From the NCBI GenBank assembly GCA_934091015.1, contig CAKOKM010000045.1:1-6701 (forward strand): a stretch of DNA of 6,701 bases, in the 5' to 3' direction. Under the pieces are notes generated by a model that saw nothing but the letters and a program-made list of their open reading frames with translations, was not told the DNA's origin and made no database searches. Source of the stretch: an uncultured Bacilli bacterium. Lineage in GTDB: Bacteria; Bacillota_I; Bacilli_A; RF39; UBA660. Positions within the stretch are counted from its first letter, which is position 1. Each line of letters opens with the position of its first letter. Positions 5,239 through 6,701 of this stretch are shown one piece after another. The translations under genes were made by a program, and so were the position numbers.

Positions 5239-6477
5239 ATGATAACATTCGTAAAAATAATATATTATATGTTATTTTACATAACTTTGCTTTACGGAAC
5301 TTATTTTGCTGTAAGTGGTTTCTTAGGAATTATTATGAAAAGTAAAGTTAAATTTAAAAAAAGCAAAAAGAAGAATTTCTTTGCAATTATTGTAGCTGCA
5401 AGAAATGAATCACAAGTAATTGGTAATCTTGTTGAAAGTTTAAAGGAATTAGATTATCCAAAAGATCGTTATGGAATATTCATAATTCCCAACAATTGTA
5501 CTGATAATACAAGTAAAGTTGCTATAGATAGTGGAGCAACAGTACTAGAATGTAATGTTAAAACAAAAACAAAAGGTGATGTTTTAAAATTTGCATTTAA
5601 CAAATTAAAAGATAATAAAGAAATAGATGCCTATGTTATTTTTGATGCTGATAATTTAGTTCATAAGGATTTTTTAAAGCATATGAATGATTGTTTGAAT
5701 TCAGGATACAAAGTTGCTGAAGGATATAGAGATTCTAAGAATCCAAAAGATAACTGGATTAGTGGTAGTTACACAATATTTTATTTATTTCAAAATATTT
5801 TCTTTAATAGATCAAGGATGTCATTTGATGCATCAGGTTCTATTAATGGAACCGGTTTCATGGTTAGTAAAGACATAATTGATAGAGATGGTTTTGAAAC
5901 ATATACCTTAACCGAAGATGTCGAATTTACCGGTCAATGTGCCTTAAAAGGTGAAAGAATCGCATTTGTAGAAGATGCAATTACATATGATGAATATCCA
6001 ATTGATTTTGGTGCTTCATGGAAACAAAGAAAAAGATGGAGTGCTGGAATTATTCAATGTATGAATATTTATAGTTTTAAATTATTTAAAAAATATCTTA
6101 AAACTAAAAATCTTGCATGTTTAGATATGTCATTAGTATATTTAGGACCACTAATGCAAGTTATCTCATTTATCAATTTAGTAATGCTTGTAATATTTAA
6201 AATAGTTGGTATCCAATTACATGATATATTTTCATATTTTTTTGCAACTAACATAGTGTTCTTTGCAGTTGTCCTTGCAATGGGAATTGCAATTGAAATA
6301 TTTGCATTATTATATAAGAAAAAAGATTTAAAAGGAATGACAGCAAGTATTATATTGTTTTCAATATTTGTATTAAGCTGGATACCAATAAATATTTCCG
6401 TATTTGTAAAAAAATATAATAAATGGGAAGCAATAAAACATACTAGAAGCATTAAAATAGACGATATAAAAAAATAA
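5239..6477 (+). CDS. Membrane glycosyltransferase family 2 (BcsA/PgaC-like)
   Basis: This is a probable processive-type inner-membrane glycosyltransferase that uses a nucleotide sugar to build or extend a surface polysaccharide or glycolipid; the sugar cannot be read from sequence. From ATG 5239 it has 412 residues. An N-terminal membrane segment (about 3-32) precedes a basic stretch (KFKKSKKKN) and the GT-A domain, which starts FFAIIVAARNES (47-58). The metal-binding DAD is at 136-138, the catalytic TED at 225-227, and QRKRW (263-267) matches the Q-x-x-R-W acceptor motif. Three C-terminal membrane helices follow (about 298-324, 331-358, 368-390). The motif set matches COG1215-type enzymes such as cellulose or poly-N-acetylglucosamine synthases. 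It has its own promoter and terminator and no obvious partner gene in the window. The last codons form the 5' arm of the terminator. Confidence 0.92.
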   Translation: MITFVKIIYYMLFYITLLYGTYFAVSGFLGIIMKSKVKFKKSKKKNFFAIIVAARNESQVIGNLVESLKELDYPKDRYGIFIIPNNCTDNTSKVAIDSGATVLECNVKTKTKGDVLKFAFNKLKDNKEIDAYVIFDADNLVHKDFLKHMNDCLNSGYKVAEGYRDSKNPKDNWISGSYTIFYLFQNIFFNRSRMSFDASGSINGTGFMVSKDIIDRDGFETYTLTEDVEFTGQCALKGERIAFVEDAITYDEYPIDFGASWKQRKRWSAGIIQCMNIYSFKLFKKYLKTKNLACLDMSLVYLGPLMQVISFINLVMLVIFKIVGIQLHDIFSYFFATNIVFFAVVLAMGIAIEIFALLYKKKDLKGMTASIILFSIFVLSWIPINISVFVKKYNKWEAIKHTRSIKIDDIKK

Positions 6478-6494
6478 AATTATATCGTTTTTTT
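6459..6494 (+). terminator. Intrinsic terminator overlapping the end of the glycosyltransferase gene
   Basis: ACGATATAA (6461-6469) pairs perfectly with TTATATCGT (6480-6488), and a G-U and an A-U pair extend the stem to 6459-6490. The loop is 10 bases and holds the TAA stop (6475-6477). A run of seven T residues (6488-6494) begins at the end of the 3' arm. The stem is AT-rich, but the T-run is good. Confidence 0.8.
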
Positions 6495-6542
6495 GTTGTT
6501 TTAGCATTAGTTGGTTAGTATTTCAATTTTATTTAAAAATGA

Positions 6543-6580
6543 ATTAGTTTACTTGAAATTAGACTAATAGATGATCTAAT
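6543..6580 (+). promoter_or_regulatory. Promoter of the pilin-like gene with flanking dyads
   Basis: TTGAAA (6553-6558) is 16 bases before TCTAAT (6575-6580), which is preceded by TG at 6572-6573, giving an extended -10. Transcription would start near 6587. ATTAGT (6543-6548) and ACTAAT (6563-6568) form an inverted repeat around the -35, and TAGATGATCTA (6568-6578) is an 11-base palindrome overlapping the -10. These are operator-like positions, but no regulator can be named. Confidence 0.5.
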
Positions 6581-6593
6581 TTTGTTATAAGAT

Positions 6594-6599
6594 AAGGAG
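6594..6599 (+). promoter_or_regulatory. Shine-Dalgarno of the pilin-like gene
   Basis: AAGGAG at 6594-6599 lies 11 bases before ATG 6611, a slightly long but acceptable spacing that supports this start. Confidence 0.6.
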
Positions 6600-6610
6600 T
6601 TAGATTATTA

Positions 6611-6701
6611 ATGAATAAAAAAGGATTTACATTAGTTGAAATATTAGTCTCAATTGGATTATTATCATTATTAGGATCAGTAATAGCTATTTCCTTAAAT
6701 A
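6611..6701 (+). CDS. Type IV pilin / competence pseudopilin-like protein, 5' part only
   Basis: The first 30 codons are present; the gene is cut by the window end. They encode a class III (prepilin) signal: a short basic leader MNKKG, predicted cleavage between Gly5 and Phe6, then FTLVEILVSIGLL with the conserved Glu at mature position 5, followed by a hydrophobic helix (SLLGSVIAISL). This is the N-methylation motif processed by a prepilin peptidase, as in ComGC/ComGD-type pseudopilins and Gram-positive type IV pilins. Which subunit it is cannot be decided without the rest. A good promoter and AAGGAG precede it. No assembly ATPase or peptidase gene is in the window. It may be the first gene of a pilus or DNA-uptake cluster to the right. 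Confidence 0.85.
   Translation, partial: MNKKGFTLVEILVSIGLLSLLGSVIAISLN

Noticed and set aside
6069..6452. 127-residue minus-strand open frame opposite the glycosyltransferase C-terminus
   Set aside because: Its hydrophobic character mirrors the membrane helices on the other strand; no independent start signal or family is visible.
1..6701. Mollicutes genetic code (TGA read as Trp)
   Set aside because: TGA ends several genes exactly at ATGA junctions, and conserved Trp positions such as NKWD in Der and RWG in the metallopeptidase use TGG.
1..6701. CRISPR array, insertion sequence, tRNA or riboswitch
   Set aside because: No spaced repeats, terminal inverted repeats with a transposase, cloverleaf or long structured leader were seen on either strand; low-complexity AT-rich runs explain the short repeats.

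Overview
This is an AT-rich window in which every supported gene lies on the + strand. It looks like a chromosome of a low-GC Gram-positive bacterium (Bacilli/Firmicutes type), possibly one of the AT-rich gut lineages near the Mollicutes; the lineage is an inference. TGA is a stop codon (it ends the metallopeptidase, SpoU methyltransferase, GDPD-like and rimM genes) and Trp is TGG, so the genetic code is the standard bacterial one and not the Mycoplasma code. Bacillus-like Shine-Dalgarno sequences and a Gram-positive-style short prepilin leader agree with this.

Layout. Positions 1-150 hold the tail of an unidentified gene, followed by a hairpin that could terminate it. A tight seven-gene run then spans 222-5099: der (ribosome-assembly GTPase), a YgjP/DUF45-type zinc metallopeptidase, a SpoU/TrmH-class rRNA 2'-O-methyltransferase close to B. 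subtilis YsgA, a degenerate GDPD-fold protein, rimM, trmD, and a small basic protein of unknown function. Junctions overlap by a few bases (three are ATGA) or are only a few bases apart, so this is almost certainly one operon with coupled translation. After 139 bases with a strong extended -10 promoter comes a membrane glycosyltransferase of family 2 (5239-6477), closed by a good intrinsic terminator. A second short intergenic region with another promoter leads into a type IV pilin-like gene (from 6611) cut off by the window end.

How the genes fit together. Der, the SpoU methyltransferase, RimM and TrmD all act on ribosome assembly or RNA modification (50S maturation, 23S methylation, 30S maturation, tRNA m1G37). 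The usual partners of rimM-trmD (rpsP upstream, rplS downstream) are absent here. A metallopeptidase, a GDPD-fold protein lacking its catalytic residues and an unknown basic protein share the operon instead. The glycosyltransferase and the pilin are separate cell-surface transcription units.

The most noteworthy item is the GDPD-fold protein: its fold-level sequence pattern is readable, but essentially every catalytic and metal-binding position is substituted, which suggests a pseudoenzyme with a new role. No mobile element, CRISPR array, tRNA or rRNA was seen, and no stretch over 300 bases lacks a gene.
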